Shown here: positions 1 through 8,402 of the stretch, in pieces
Numbering within the stretch: the first letter of the stretch is position 1
Layout of the letters: each line of letters starts with the position of its first letter
Origin: Nannocystis punicea
Lineage (GTDB): Bacteria > Myxococcota_A > Polyangia > Nannocystales > Nannocystaceae
Reading direction: 5' to 3'
Assembly: GCF_026965555.1 (NCBI RefSeq)
Contig: NZ_CP114040.1
Location: 7,316,001-7,380,000, forward strand
DNA length: 64,000 nucleotides
Program-made: the position numbers and the translations under genes
The notes under the pieces: generated by a model
What the model saw: the letters and a program-made list of their open reading frames with translations, nothing else
The model's database searches: none
What the model was told of the DNA's origin: nothing

Positions 1-772
1 CCGGCCGATGCGCCTCGGCGTCCTCGCGGCTGTGGGCGGCGAAGAACAGCTCGTAGAATTCGGCGGGGGTCTGCTCGTTGAGCGGATACAGGGCGCGCGA
101 CGAGAAGCGGCCGTCGGGGCTGACGAGCCGCCGCGCCTCGGCGCCGCGCATCACGCGAGTGATCGCCCGCTGCGGGCTGCTGAGCAGCGCGGAGAACGGC
201 ACGTCGAAGGCCTGGGCGATCTTCCACACCACGCCGACCGACGGCGAGACGCGGCCGTTCTCGATCTGCCCGAGCAGCGAGCGACCGAGGCCGGTCTGGC
301 GCGCGAGCACGTCGAGCGAGAGGCCCTTGCGCGCCCGCAGCTCGCGCAGGTTGGCGCCGACGATCGCGTCGAGCGTCGGCTCGGGCACGCCGCAGCTCGA
401 GCCCGCGTCGCCGTCTTCGGGCTCGTCCGCGGCCGCCGCGGGCTCGCGCGCCGGCGCCGGCGACCGCTCGATCGGCAGGCCCGCGTCGGCCCACGCGCTC
501 GTCCCGCCGTCGAGCGAGTACACCTCGACGAGCCCCGCCTGCTCCGCCAGCTTCGCCGCGGTCAGGCTGCGCATGCCCCGGGCGCACACGAACAGCACGC
601 GCTCGCCGCGGACCTTGTCGCGCGGCGCGTCGCGCAGCTCGGCCAGCGGCACCGAGCGCGCCCCGGGCACGTGACCCGAGACCCACTCGTCGGGCTCGCG
701 GACATCGACGATGTCGAGGTCGCCAGCGGCGACGAGGGGCTCGGCGTCTCGGGGGGTCAGGATGCGCGGCAC
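1..772 (-). CDS. Rhodanese-XRE-cupin fusion regulator (3' end cut by window edge)
   Basis: Seen: reading leftward from a GTG at 772 (4 bases after the cysteine desulfurase stop) gives at least 257 residues without a stop. Residues 5-105 are a rhodanese domain with the catalytic loop CARGMRS (Cys63). Residues 139-197 are an XRE helix-turn-helix (LGRSLLGQIENGRVSPS). From about 205 the chain enters a cupin-like region (FSSRALYPLNEQ, AEFYELFFA) that continues beyond base 1. A rhodanese can carry or sense persulfide sulfur, and XRE-cupin proteins are repressors with a small-molecule pocket. Inferred role: a sulfur-responsive regulator or sulfur acceptor of the adjacent encapsulin operon. An ATG at 780 fails because its frame stops after seven codons, so the GTG was chosen. 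Confidence 0.85.
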   Translation of the reverse strand, partial: MPRILTPRDAEPLVAAGDLDIVDVREPDEWVSGHVPGARSVPLAELRDAPRDKVRGERVLFVCARGMRSLTAAKLAEQAGLVEVYSLDGGTSAWADAGLPIERSPAPAREPAAAADEPEDGDAGSSCGVPEPTLDAIVGANLRELRARKGLSLDVLARQTGLGRSLLGQIENGRVSPSVGVVWKIAQAFDVPFSALLSSPQRAITRVMRGAEARRLVSPDGRFSSRALYPLNEQTPAEFYELFFAAHSREDAEAHRP

Positions 773-776
773 CGCC

Positions 777-2786
777 TCATTGTAGCGCAGCGGGCTGGCC
801 GGGCCGACCGGACTGCAAGCGCCGGAGGGCGGCGACCAGCGCGTCGATGTCCTCGCAGGTGTTGTAGGGCGCCAGCGAGGCGCGCACCGTGGCCTCGACC
901 CCGAAGCGGCGGAGGATCGGCTGCGCGCAGTGGTGGCCCGAGCGGACCGCGATCCCCTCGCGGTCGAGCAGGCCGCCGACCTCCTCCGTCTTCTGCCCGG
1001 CCAGCACGAACGACAGCACCCCGGCCTTGCCCGGCGCGGTGCCGATCATCGTCAGCCCCGGCACCGTCGCCAGTCGCTCGGTCGCGTAGACCAGCAGGTC
1101 GTGCTCGTGGCGCGCGACGTTGTCGAGGCCGACGGCGACGAGCCACTCGAGCGCGGCGCCGAGCCCGACGGCGTCGGCGATGTTGCCGGTGCCCGCCTCG
1201 AAGCGCGCCGGCGCCGGGTGATACGTGGTCCGCTCGAAGGTCACGTCCTGGATCATGTTGCCGCCGCCTTGCCACGGCGGCATCGCGTCGAGCAGCGCCT
1301 GCTTGCCGAACACCACGCCGATGCCGGTCGGCCCGAACACCTTGTGGCCGGAGAACACGTAGAAGTCGCAGTCCAGCTGTTGCACGTCGACGGCCATGTG
1401 CGAGACCGCCTGGGCCCCGTCGAGCAGGACCACCGCGCCGTGCCGGTGCGCCATCTCGATCATCGCCCGCGCCGGCGTCACCGTCCCGAGCGCGTTCGAC
1501 ACCTGCGGCAGCGCGACCAGCCGCGTCCGCGGGTTCAGCAGCTTCTCGTACTCCTCGAGGACGATCTGGCCGGTGTCGTCGACCGGCGCGACCCGCAGCC
1601 GCGCCCCTCGCTCGGCGCACAGCAGCTGCCACGGCACGATGTTGGCGTGGTGCTCGAGCCAGGTGATCACGACCTCGTCGCCGGCGCCGACGTTGCGCCG
1701 GCCCCAGCTCTGCGCCACCAGGTTGATGCCCTCGGACGCGCCGCGCACGAACACGACCTCGCGCGTCGACGACGCGTGGAGGAACCGCCGCACCGACTCG
1801 CGCGCGCTCTCGTAGGCGTCGGTCGCCCGCGCCGCGAGCGTGTGCGCCGCGCGGTGGATGTTCGAGTTCTCGCGCTCGTAGAAGCGCGCCAGGCGATCGA
1901 TCACCGCCTGCGGCTTCTGCGTGGTCGCGGCGTTGTCGAGCCACACCAGCGGCTTGCCGTGGACCCGCTCCTGCAGGAGCGGGAACTCGCGGCGCAGCGC
2001 GTACGGATCGAACACCCCGGGCCCTCGCAGGGTCGGCCCCGCGAGCGGCGAGAACTCGTGCGCCTCGAAGCCGCCGAGATCGATCGCCGGCGCAGCCGCG
2101 GAGGTGGCGGGCAACCAGTAGAGCGCCGAGCCCTCGGGCGCGACCTCCGGGACCGCGACCACGCCGTCGAGCAGCGCCACCGATTCGAGCGCAGTCTCGG
2201 CCAGCGCCCCGAGCTCGACCTCGCCGAGCCCGTCGAAGCGCAGCGGCGCCGCGAACGGCGACTGCGACCACTCGCTCGGCGCCGCGTCGGCGAACGGCGA
2301 TTGCGTCGCCGTCGGTGCGGACAATTGCGGCGACGGCGACAGGATCGGCGGTTGCGCCGACGCCGTCGATTGCGGCGACTTCGACGGCGCCTCCAGCGAT
2401 TGCGCCGGGACCGGCGAGCTCGCCGGCCCTGCCGCGGGCACCGCAGCCGCCGGGCCGCGAGCGGCCGGCGCGGGCGTCGTCGTCGGCGCGCCCGGCAGCT
2501 CCGGGCTCGGCGGGTATTGGTGGTACTCGACGTCCGGACGCGCCCCCGGGCCGAGCTCGAGCTCGAGCTCGGCGGGAGCGGGCGGCGCGGCGAACATGTC
2601 GTTCGCCATCCGCCCGATCATCGTCGCCAGCGCGGCGGGATCGAAGTCCGGCACGGTCGGCGCCCCGGGCACGCGGGCGCCGGCGAGCGCGACGCCGGGG
2701 GTCGGCGCGGCGCTCGTGGGCGTCGCGGACGCGGTCGGCAGCAGCGACGTGAGGAGGCCCAGCTCCTTCGGATCAAGTGTAGTCAT
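777..2786 (-). CDS. SufS-like cysteine desulfurase, encapsulin cargo, with long disordered N-terminal region
   Basis: Removes sulfur from cysteine to make alanine and an enzyme persulfide (PLP-dependent, SufS/CsdA class). Residues about 262-669 are the enzyme: FDPYALRREFPLL, PLP lysine near 482 in FSGHKVFGPTG, sulfur-accepting Cys near 620 in RSGHHCAQP. The first about 260 residues are absent from ordinary SufS (about 410 aa). They are Pro/Ala/Ser-rich with islands of order (LGLLTSLLP, VPDFDPAALATMIGRMAND, VEYHQYPPSPELPG, LYWLPATSA). In family 2A encapsulin systems such a region directs the desulfurase into the shell. The ATG overlaps the end of the shell gene by 14 bases, so the two are translationally coupled. 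Inferred: makes the sulfur stored in the compartment. Confident in enzyme and cargo assignment. Confidence 0.93.
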   Translation of the reverse strand: MTTLDPKELGLLTSLLPTASATPTSAAPTPGVALAGARVPGAPTVPDFDPAALATMIGRMANDMFAAPPAPAELELELGPGARPDVEYHQYPPSPELPGAPTTTPAPAARGPAAAVPAAGPASSPVPAQSLEAPSKSPQSTASAQPPILSPSPQLSAPTATQSPFADAAPSEWSQSPFAAPLRFDGLGEVELGALAETALESVALLDGVVAVPEVAPEGSALYWLPATSAAAPAIDLGGFEAHEFSPLAGPTLRGPGVFDPYALRREFPLLQERVHGKPLVWLDNAATTQKPQAVIDRLARFYERENSNIHRAAHTLAARATDAYESARESVRRFLHASSTREVVFVRGASEGINLVAQSWGRRNVGAGDEVVITWLEHHANIVPWQLLCAERGARLRVAPVDDTGQIVLEEYEKLLNPRTRLVALPQVSNALGTVTPARAMIEMAHRHGAVVLLDGAQAVSHMAVDVQQLDCDFYVFSGHKVFGPTGIGVVFGKQALLDAMPPWQGGGNMIQDVTFERTTYHPAPARFEAGTGNIADAVGLGAALEWLVAVGLDNVARHEHDLLVYATERLATVPGLTMIGTAPGKAGVLSFVLAGQKTEEVGGLLDREGIAVRSGHHCAQPILRRFGVEATVRASLAPYNTCEDIDALVAALRRLQSGRPGQPAALQ

Positions 2787-3678
2787 AGTAGTGATCGATG
2801 ACGACGCCCTCGAGCATCCCCACCGCGTCGTGGGTCAGGATCGCGACGGAGCAGTACAGCGCCAGCAGGTAGTAGGCCGCGCCCGCCTGGTTGATCCCCA
2901 TCAAACGCACCGACAGGCTCGGGCTGACCTCGCCGGGGATGCCGGGCTGGAACAGGCCGACCACGCCGCGCTTGCGCTCGCCGGTGCGCAGCAGCAGCAT
3001 GTCCGTCTTGTTGCCCTTGATCGGCAGCTTGTCGCATGGCACGAGGGGCAGCCCGCGCCAGGTCATGAACTGCGACCCGAACAGCGTGACGATCGCCGGC
3101 GGCACGCCGCGGCGGGTGCACTCGCGGCCGAACGCGGCGATCGCCTTCGGGTGGGCGAGGAAGAACGCCGGCTCCTTCCACACCGTCGAGATCAGCTCGT
3201 CGAGGTCGTCCGGGGTCGGCCGGCCCTTGCGCGGCGCGATGCGCATGTCGGGATCGACGTTGTTGAGCAGGCCGTACGCGCGGTTGTTGAGCAGCTCGTT
3301 CTCCTGCTTCTCCTTGAGCTTCTCGACCGCGAGCGTCAACTGCTCCTTGACCTGATCCATCGGGCTGCGGAACAGGTCCGACACCCGCGTGTCGATCTCC
3401 ACGGTGGTCGTGATCGACGTGAGCACGAACTCGCGGGGTTGCAGGTCGTAGTCGCTCAGCGCGCGCGGCAGCGGCTCACCGGACTCGGGGCTGCAACGGA
3501 CCTCGAAGTCGTCGTCGAGCGCCTGATTGAGGCGATAGACGCCGGCCTCGACCGGCGTCCACGGCAACATCTGCGTCAGCCAACGCGGGGTCGCGCCGCG
3601 CCATTGCGGCGGAGTCTTGGTGGTGTTCGCGAGGTGCCGTGCGGCGCGCTCGCCGATCGAAGTTCGTCGTTCTGCCAT
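2773..3678 (-). CDS. Family 2A encapsulin shell protein (SrpI type)
   Basis: A 301-residue HK97-fold shell protein that should self-assemble into an icosahedral nanocompartment. Recognised from the SrpI-family segments: N-terminal arm (residues 20-50, PRWLTQMLPWTPVEAGVYRL), E-loop and spine helix region (95-135, ending KEKQENELLNN), ISTVWKEPAFFLAHPKAIAA (163-182), FGSQFMTWRGLPLVPCDK (200-217) and the C-terminal A-domain (PGIPGEVSPSLSVRLMGIN). There is no cyclic-nucleotide-binding insertion, which separates 2A from 2B. It is the first gene of a leftward operon, followed by its desulfurase cargo. Start ATG at 3678 with GGAG about 14 bases upstream. Cytosolic. Family 2A shells are known to sequester elemental sulfur made by the cargo desulfurase; that function is inferred here. 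Confidence 0.93.
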   Translation of the reverse strand: MAERRTSIGERAARHLANTTKTPPQWRGATPRWLTQMLPWTPVEAGVYRLNQALDDDFEVRCSPESGEPLPRALSDYDLQPREFVLTSITTTVEIDTRVSDLFRSPMDQVKEQLTLAVEKLKEKQENELLNNRAYGLLNNVDPDMRIAPRKGRPTPDDLDELISTVWKEPAFFLAHPKAIAAFGRECTRRGVPPAIVTLFGSQFMTWRGLPLVPCDKLPIKGNKTDMLLLRTGERKRGVVGLFQPGIPGEVSPSLSVRLMGINQAGAAYYLLALYCSVAILTHDAVGMLEGVVIDHYYDYT

Positions 3679-4305
3679 GGTCGAGGGGCTCCGAGAGAGC
3701 GCCGCTCGCGAGCCGAAATGGGACGCTCACGCGGCGGCAGACCGCAGGCTAACAGAAAGGCCCGCTGCACAATCGCCATTCGTCGCTCGTGTCGCCGGGG
3801 CGACCCAATGCGTATAACGCCGTTCCTGCGGCGGAACGACGAGGGACCACCGAACCATCGCGTCTTTTGGGCGGCGCCGCGGTCGCCGTCGGCGTGCTCC
3901 GGAGATCTCGATCTCCAAATGCCCCGGAACCGCGTCCCGCCGCCGTCGACATTGTCGCGACGCCGTCACGAAATGCTTTTTGACGTCTAGAGCGCAACGA
4001 CGCCGCGCCGGCCGTGCATTTTCGTCAGCCCCGCGGTCTGCGGGCGGATTCGAGCCTCCGGCGACCTTCGGGGGCGCGGGGCCTGGCCGCGCCGCACCTG
4101 CCGCGAACCACGACTCCCCACAATCTCGCGCCTGCGCTTCGCACTGCGATCAATCCTCGCGGTTCAGCGAACGGCCGATCGCAGCACGCGCCCACTGCGA
4201 GCATTCGCGACGCGGCCCACATTCGTCGCACTCGCCCCGTCCCCCTCGCCGAGCGCCGGGCGCCGCGGCCTCGTGCGCGACCGCCTCCGCCCGTCCGTGG
4301 TAGTC
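3679..4305. other. 627-bp non-coding region upstream of the encapsulin operon
   Basis: No convincing gene; the short frames here lack coding character. It is less GC-rich than its surroundings. It holds a possible leftward promoter (3812-3817), a 16-bp inverted repeat GTTCC/GGAAC (3822-3837) and a second one GGAGAT/ATCTCC (3901-3916). The operon leader would be about 130 nt. Confidence 0.6.
3812..3837 (-). promoter_or_regulatory. Candidate encapsulin promoter -10 with adjacent inverted repeat
   Basis: On the minus strand TTATAC (3817-3812) is the best -10-like hexamer upstream of the shell gene. Immediately upstream lies GTTCC, six bases, GGAAC (3822-3837), at about the place a -35 or operator would sit. 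It could be the target of the rhodanese-XRE regulator. No clear -35 is visible, so this is tentative. Confidence 0.35.
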
Positions 4306-4860
4306 ATGCGCATGGCGCTGACGGCCACGCTCTACCACCTGCAAGTCAACCTCTCCGACATCGACCGCGGCGTGTACGAGGACCTCGATCTGCGGATCGC
4401 CCGCCACCCGTCGGAGAGCCTGCGGTTCATGCTGACGCGCACGATCGCCTACTGCCTGAGCCACGCCGAGGGCATCGCCTTCAGCAAGGACGGCATCGCC
4501 TCGACCGACGACCCGCCGATCGCCGTGCGCGATCCGACCGGTCTCCTGCTCGAGTGGATCGACGTCGGCAGCCCCTCCTCCGAACGCCTGCACCGGGCCA
4601 CCAAGGCCGCGCGACAGGTCTCGCTGTTCACCGCCACCTCGCTCACCCAGCTGCGCCGCGACGCCGCCGCCGGCGCCATCCACAAGGCCGACACCATCGC
4701 GGTGTGGCTGCTCGATCCCGCCTTCCTCGACGCCCTCGCCGACCGGCTCGACCGCAAGGTCCGGCTCGAGCTCGTGCGCACCGACGGGCGGCTCTACGTC
4801 ACGATCGGCGGCGAGACCGTCGAGGGCCCGCTCACCCGCGACTCGCTGGTCGAGGCGTGA
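4306..4860 (+). CDS. yaeQ: YaeQ family protein
   Basis: A small (184 aa) YaeQ-family protein with the family opening MALTATLYHLQVNLSDIDRG, the RIARHPSES and AYCLSHAEGI blocks, LLLEWIDVGSPS in the middle, and a C-terminal strand pair LYVTIGGETVEG. YaeQ proteins have a PD-(D/E)XK nuclease-like fold of uncertain cellular role; the E. coli homologue was linked to suppression of RfaH-dependent haemolysin defects. Start taken at ATG 4306 (MRMALTA); ATG 4312 matches the usual family N terminus equally well. Stands alone, 9 bases from the convergent SnoaL-like gene. Confidence 0.88.
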   Translation: MRMALTATLYHLQVNLSDIDRGVYEDLDLRIARHPSESLRFMLTRTIAYCLSHAEGIAFSKDGIASTDDPPIAVRDPTGLLLEWIDVGSPSSERLHRATKAARQVSLFTATSLTQLRRDAAAGAIHKADTIAVWLLDPAFLDALADRLDRKVRLELVRTDGRLYVTIGGETVEGPLTRDSLVEA

Positions 4861-4869
4861 GCCTGCCCG

Positions 4870-5343
4870 TCAGCCGCCCACGCCGTGCAGGCGCAGGCGC
4901 AGGCGCACGAACCACGCGAACACCTTGAACCCGGGCGACCCCGGCGGCGGCACCGGCCGCACGCGCGTGTTGTGGAACGCGGCGATCGTCCAGCCCTCGC
5001 CCGCGCGGACCAGCACGTACGTCTGCCGCGACAGCCGGTCCGGCGGCAGCCCCTGCTGCCACGGCCACACCACCGCCCCGAGCGCGTGGGCGACCGCAGC
5101 GTCGGCGCCGACGAGGCGCACGTCCTCGACCTCCCCGCGCAGCGCGGTCGCCCGCAGCACCGTCGAGAACAGCGCGGCGTGGCCCCGCTCGACCTCCTCG
5201 CGCCCGCGGGCGATCGACCCGTCGAACGCCACGTAGTCGACCTCGGGCGCGAACAGGGCCGCGTAGGCCCGCGCGTCGCCGCGTCCCCACGCCTCCCAGG
5301 TCCGCAGCACGTGCTCCCGGATGTCCCGCGCGTCGTCATTCAT
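4870..5343 (-). CDS. SnoaL-like / DUF4440 (NTF2-fold) protein
   Basis: 157 residues with the NTF2-like pattern of the SgcJ/EcaC-DUF4440 group: an N-terminal helix (IREHVLRTWEAWGRGDARAYAALFAPE), VDYVAFDGSIARGREEV, a central strand VEDVRLVGADAAVAHALG and the last strand GWTIAAFHNTRVRP. Such domains bind small hydrophobic molecules or act as isomerases/hydrolases; the substrate cannot be read. Start set at ATG 5343 (MNDDARD) because the longer upstream frame runs into the divergent LysR promoter. A CTACTC sequence lies just upstream. Divergent from the LysR gene, so probably its target. Confidence 0.8.
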   Translation of the reverse strand: MNDDARDIREHVLRTWEAWGRGDARAYAALFAPEVDYVAFDGSIARGREEVERGHAALFSTVLRATALRGEVEDVRLVGADAAVAHALGAVVWPWQQGLPPDRLSRQTYVLVRAGEGWTIAAFHNTRVRPVPPPGSPGFKVFAWFVRLRLRLHGVGG

Positions 5344-5370
5344 GCTCGACGGAGTAGCCGCGGTCGGGGA

Positions 5371-5399
5371 TGACGACCAGTGATAGTTCCTCATACAAT
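5371..5399 (+). promoter_or_regulatory. LysR-gene promoter in divergent region
   Basis: TGACGA (5371-5376) and TACAAT (5394-5399) are spaced 17 bases apart upstream of GTG 5412. The -10 lies downstream of the possible ATG at 5370, which argues for the later start of the regulator. Confidence 0.5.
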
Positions 5400-5411
5400 C
5401 CATCACCCGCC

Positions 5412-6350
5412 GTGATATCCGTCGACCTCGCAGCGATCGACCTCAACCTCTTCCTCGTGCTCGAGGCGGTGCTCGCCGAGGGCAGCGCCACCGCGGCCGC
5501 GCGTCGCCTGCACGTCACCCAGTCGGCGGTCTCGAACGCCCTGGCGCGCCTGCGCGAGGTGGTCGGCGACCCGCTCGTCGTCCGCCGCGGCCGCGGCCTC
5601 GTGCCCACCCCGGTCGCGCTCGAGCTGGCGCCGCGCGTCGCCGCCGGCCTGTCCGAGCTGCGCGCCGCCCTCGCGCCGGGCCGCGGCTTCGACCCTGCGA
5701 CCACCACCCGCCGCTTCACCATCGCCCTCACCGACAACCAGGAGGTGTCCGACCTGCCGCGGATCGTCGCCCGCTTCGAGCGCCAGCTGCCGCGCGCGTC
5801 GCTGCAGGTCGTCACCGTCGAGCGCCTGATCGCCAGCGACGGCCTCGCCGCCGGCCTCGTCGACGTCGCCCTCGCCCCCGCCGCGGTCACCGCCCCCGGC
5901 CTGCACCAGGCCCCGCTCTACAGCGAGAAGGGCGTCCTGGTGGTCCGCCGCGACAACCGCAAGGTCGGCCGCCGCCTCGACCGCGCGGCCTTCGAGGCGA
6001 CGCCGTACGTCGACGTGCAGATCGTCGGCGAGGGCGGCCACGGCCACCGCGTCGCCCGCGACACCCTCGCGCGCGCCGGCCTGCGCCGCCGGGTCGTCCT
6101 GACCGTGCCGCACTTCATGGCCGCGGCGGTGGCAGTGTCGCGCACCGACTGGATGACCGGCCTGCCCCGCCGCTTCGCCGCCGAGGTGAGCCGCCGCCTG
6201 CCGCTGCGCACGGTGGGCGCCCCGCACGAGCTCGTCGACTTCCCGATCGCCCTGCACTGGCACGCGCGCACCGACGCCGACCCGGGGGCCCGCTGCTTTC
6301 GCGAGCTCGTGGTGGCCGCGATCGGGGCCCCGCGCGGGCGACGGGCTTGA
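5412..6350 (+). CDS. LysR family transcriptional regulator
   Basis: LysR-type regulator of about 312 aa. The N terminus has the canonical DLAAIDLNLFLVLEAVLAEGS helix and HTH (AARRLHVTQSAVSNALARLRE). It is followed by DPLVVRRGRGLVPTPVALEL and a two-lobed substrate-binding domain starting at TRRFTIALTDNQEV, with VDVALAP and the LHWHAR strand typical of the NodD/NahR-like branch. GTG 5412 is preferred to ATG 5370 because a good -10 (TACAAT) lies between them. Divergent from the NTF2-fold gene, the usual arrangement for a LysR regulator and its target. The inducer is unknown. Confidence 0.9.
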   Translation: MISVDLAAIDLNLFLVLEAVLAEGSATAAARRLHVTQSAVSNALARLREVVGDPLVVRRGRGLVPTPVALELAPRVAAGLSELRAALAPGRGFDPATTTRRFTIALTDNQEVSDLPRIVARFERQLPRASLQVVTVERLIASDGLAAGLVDVALAPAAVTAPGLHQAPLYSEKGVLVVRRDNRKVGRRLDRAAFEATPYVDVQIVGEGGHGHRVARDTLARAGLRRRVVLTVPHFMAAAVAVSRTDWMTGLPRRFAAEVSRRLPLRTVGAPHELVDFPIALHWHARTDADPGARCFRELVVAAIGAPRGRRA

Positions 6351-6358
6351 GGCGGCTG

Positions 6359-6424
6359 CTGTCTCTCGGGACAGGCGCTCCGCTCTCGCCACGAATGCGC
6401 CCGAGCCCCGGGCGCGGCCGGGGC
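6359..6424. terminator. Hairpins between convergent LysR and PfkB genes
   Basis: Two stems lie between the stops. CTGTC/GACAG (6359-6363, 6370-6374) is a member of the dispersed palindrome family. GCCCCGG/CCGGGGC (6405-6411, 6418-6424) has a 6-base loop. No T-run follows, so termination is inferred from position. Confidence 0.45.
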
Positions 6425-6444
6425 CTCGGGCGGCAGCGCGCGCC

Positions 6445-7386
<942 letters not shown>

Positions 7387-7406
7387 GGCTCTCTCTTCGT
7401 TGCTGT

Positions 7407-7472
7407 TCGTTCAGACATGCCTGATGAGACAGGCATCAAGGGACATGGGCACTGGCACATGTCCGGGTGGAC
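7407..7472. repeat. Dispersed TGTCC/GGACA element cluster, with terminator-like hairpin
   Basis: Between mtnP and the PfkB gene. ATGCCTG/CAGGCAT (7417-7423, 7430-7436) forms a 7-bp stem just past the mtnP stop. It is followed by GGGACATG and CACATGTCC...GGACATC copies of the genome's repeated half-site. Confidence 0.6.
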
Positions 7473-7475
7473 ATC

Positions 7476-8402
7476 TCACTCGGTCGGCAGCAGCAGGTGG
7501 CCCGCGATCAGGTCGAGCCGCTTCAGCGTCTCGGCCGGGATCCGGGTCCGGTCGGTGATGAGCGCGTGCTGCAGCGCGCGCGGGTACGGCAGCTCGGCGG
7601 TGCGCTCCGGCAGCCCGGCCGCGAGGCGGGCGATGAGCCGGCGCGACAGGGCCACGTTGGCCTTCAGCACCGCGATCACCGCCTCGACGCTGACCTCGAC
7701 CTCGCTCTGGTGCCAGCAGTCGTAGTCGGTGGCCAGCGCGACCAGGGCGTAGGCGATCTCGGCCTCGCGGGCCAGCTTGGCCTCGGGCAGCGCGGTCATG
7801 CCGATCACGTGCGCGCCCCACGAGCGGTACAGGTTGGACTCGGCGCGGGTCGAGAACGCCGGGCCCTCCATCACCACGCACGTGCCGCCGACGTGGACCC
7901 GCGCGCCCTCGGCCTCGGCCGCGCCGGCGACGCGGCGCGAGAGGCCGGCGTCGACCGGGTCGCCCATCTGCACGTGCGCCACCAGCCCGCCGCCGAAGAA
8001 GGTCTGGGCGCGACCCGCGGTGCGGTCGATGAACTGATCGGGGATGACGACGTCGCCGGGCGCGATGTCCTCGCGCAGCGAGCCGACGGCCGACACGCTG
8101 AGCAGGTGGGTCACGCCGAGCTGCTTGAAGCCGTGGACGTTGGCGCGGAAGTTGATCTCCGACGGCAGCAGCACGTGGCCGCGCCCGTGCCGCGGCAGGA
8201 ACACCGCGCGGATCGGCGGCAGGCCGCCCGACCGCGGCAGGAGCCCCACCGTGTAGAGGTCGGACGGTCGTCCGAAGGGCGTCTCGAGCGCGACCTGCTC
8301 GACCTCTTCGAGCCCGTCGATCTCGTAAAGCCCGGAGCCGCCGACGACTCCCAGCACCAGACGATCGCGGGCCTCGGGCGAAGCAGGATGCGGGGTCGAC
8401 AT
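7476..8402 (-). CDS. mtnP: S-methyl-5'-thioadenosine phosphorylase
   Basis: Splits methylthioadenosine with phosphate into adenine and methylthioribose-1-phosphate (methionine salvage). 308 aa, hexameric/trimeric phosphorylase fold. Visible: VVGGSGLY (20-26), phosphate-site RHGRGH (71-76), the family signature MEGPAFSTRAES (178-189), GMTALPEAKLAREAEIAY, and TDYDCW (225-230), whose aspartates favour adenine over hypoxanthine; this is why MTA rather than methylthioinosine is called. Start ATG 8402; TATCCT sits 8 bases before it, suggesting a leaderless transcript. Divergent from the gamma-glutamyltransferase. Confidence 0.93.
   Translation of the reverse strand: MSTPHPASPEARDRLVLGVVGGSGLYEIDGLEEVEQVALETPFGRPSDLYTVGLLPRSGGLPPIRAVFLPRHGRGHVLLPSEINFRANVHGFKQLGVTHLLSVSAVGSLREDIAPGDVVIPDQFIDRTAGRAQTFFGGGLVAHVQMGDPVDAGLSRRVAGAAEAEGARVHVGGTCVVMEGPAFSTRAESNLYRSWGAHVIGMTALPEAKLAREAEIAYALVALATDYDCWHQSEVEVSVEAVIAVLKANVALSRRLIARLAAGLPERTAELPYPRALQHALITDRTRIPAETLKRLDLIAGHLLLPTE

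Noticed and set aside
8-1666. 552-codon rightward frame and other long frames over the rhodanese and desulfurase genes
   Set aside because: Arg/Ala/Pro-rich antisense reading of a GC-rich gene. The minus strand has recognisable rhodanese, HTH and SufS motifs in the same region.
5370-5411. Upstream ATG for the LysR gene
   Set aside because: A good -10 box (TACAAT) lies downstream of it, and the family N terminus begins at GTG 5412.
7476-8402. Methylthioinosine or purine nucleoside phosphorylase as the function
   Set aside because: The TDYDCW segment matches the adenine-specific MTA phosphorylases.
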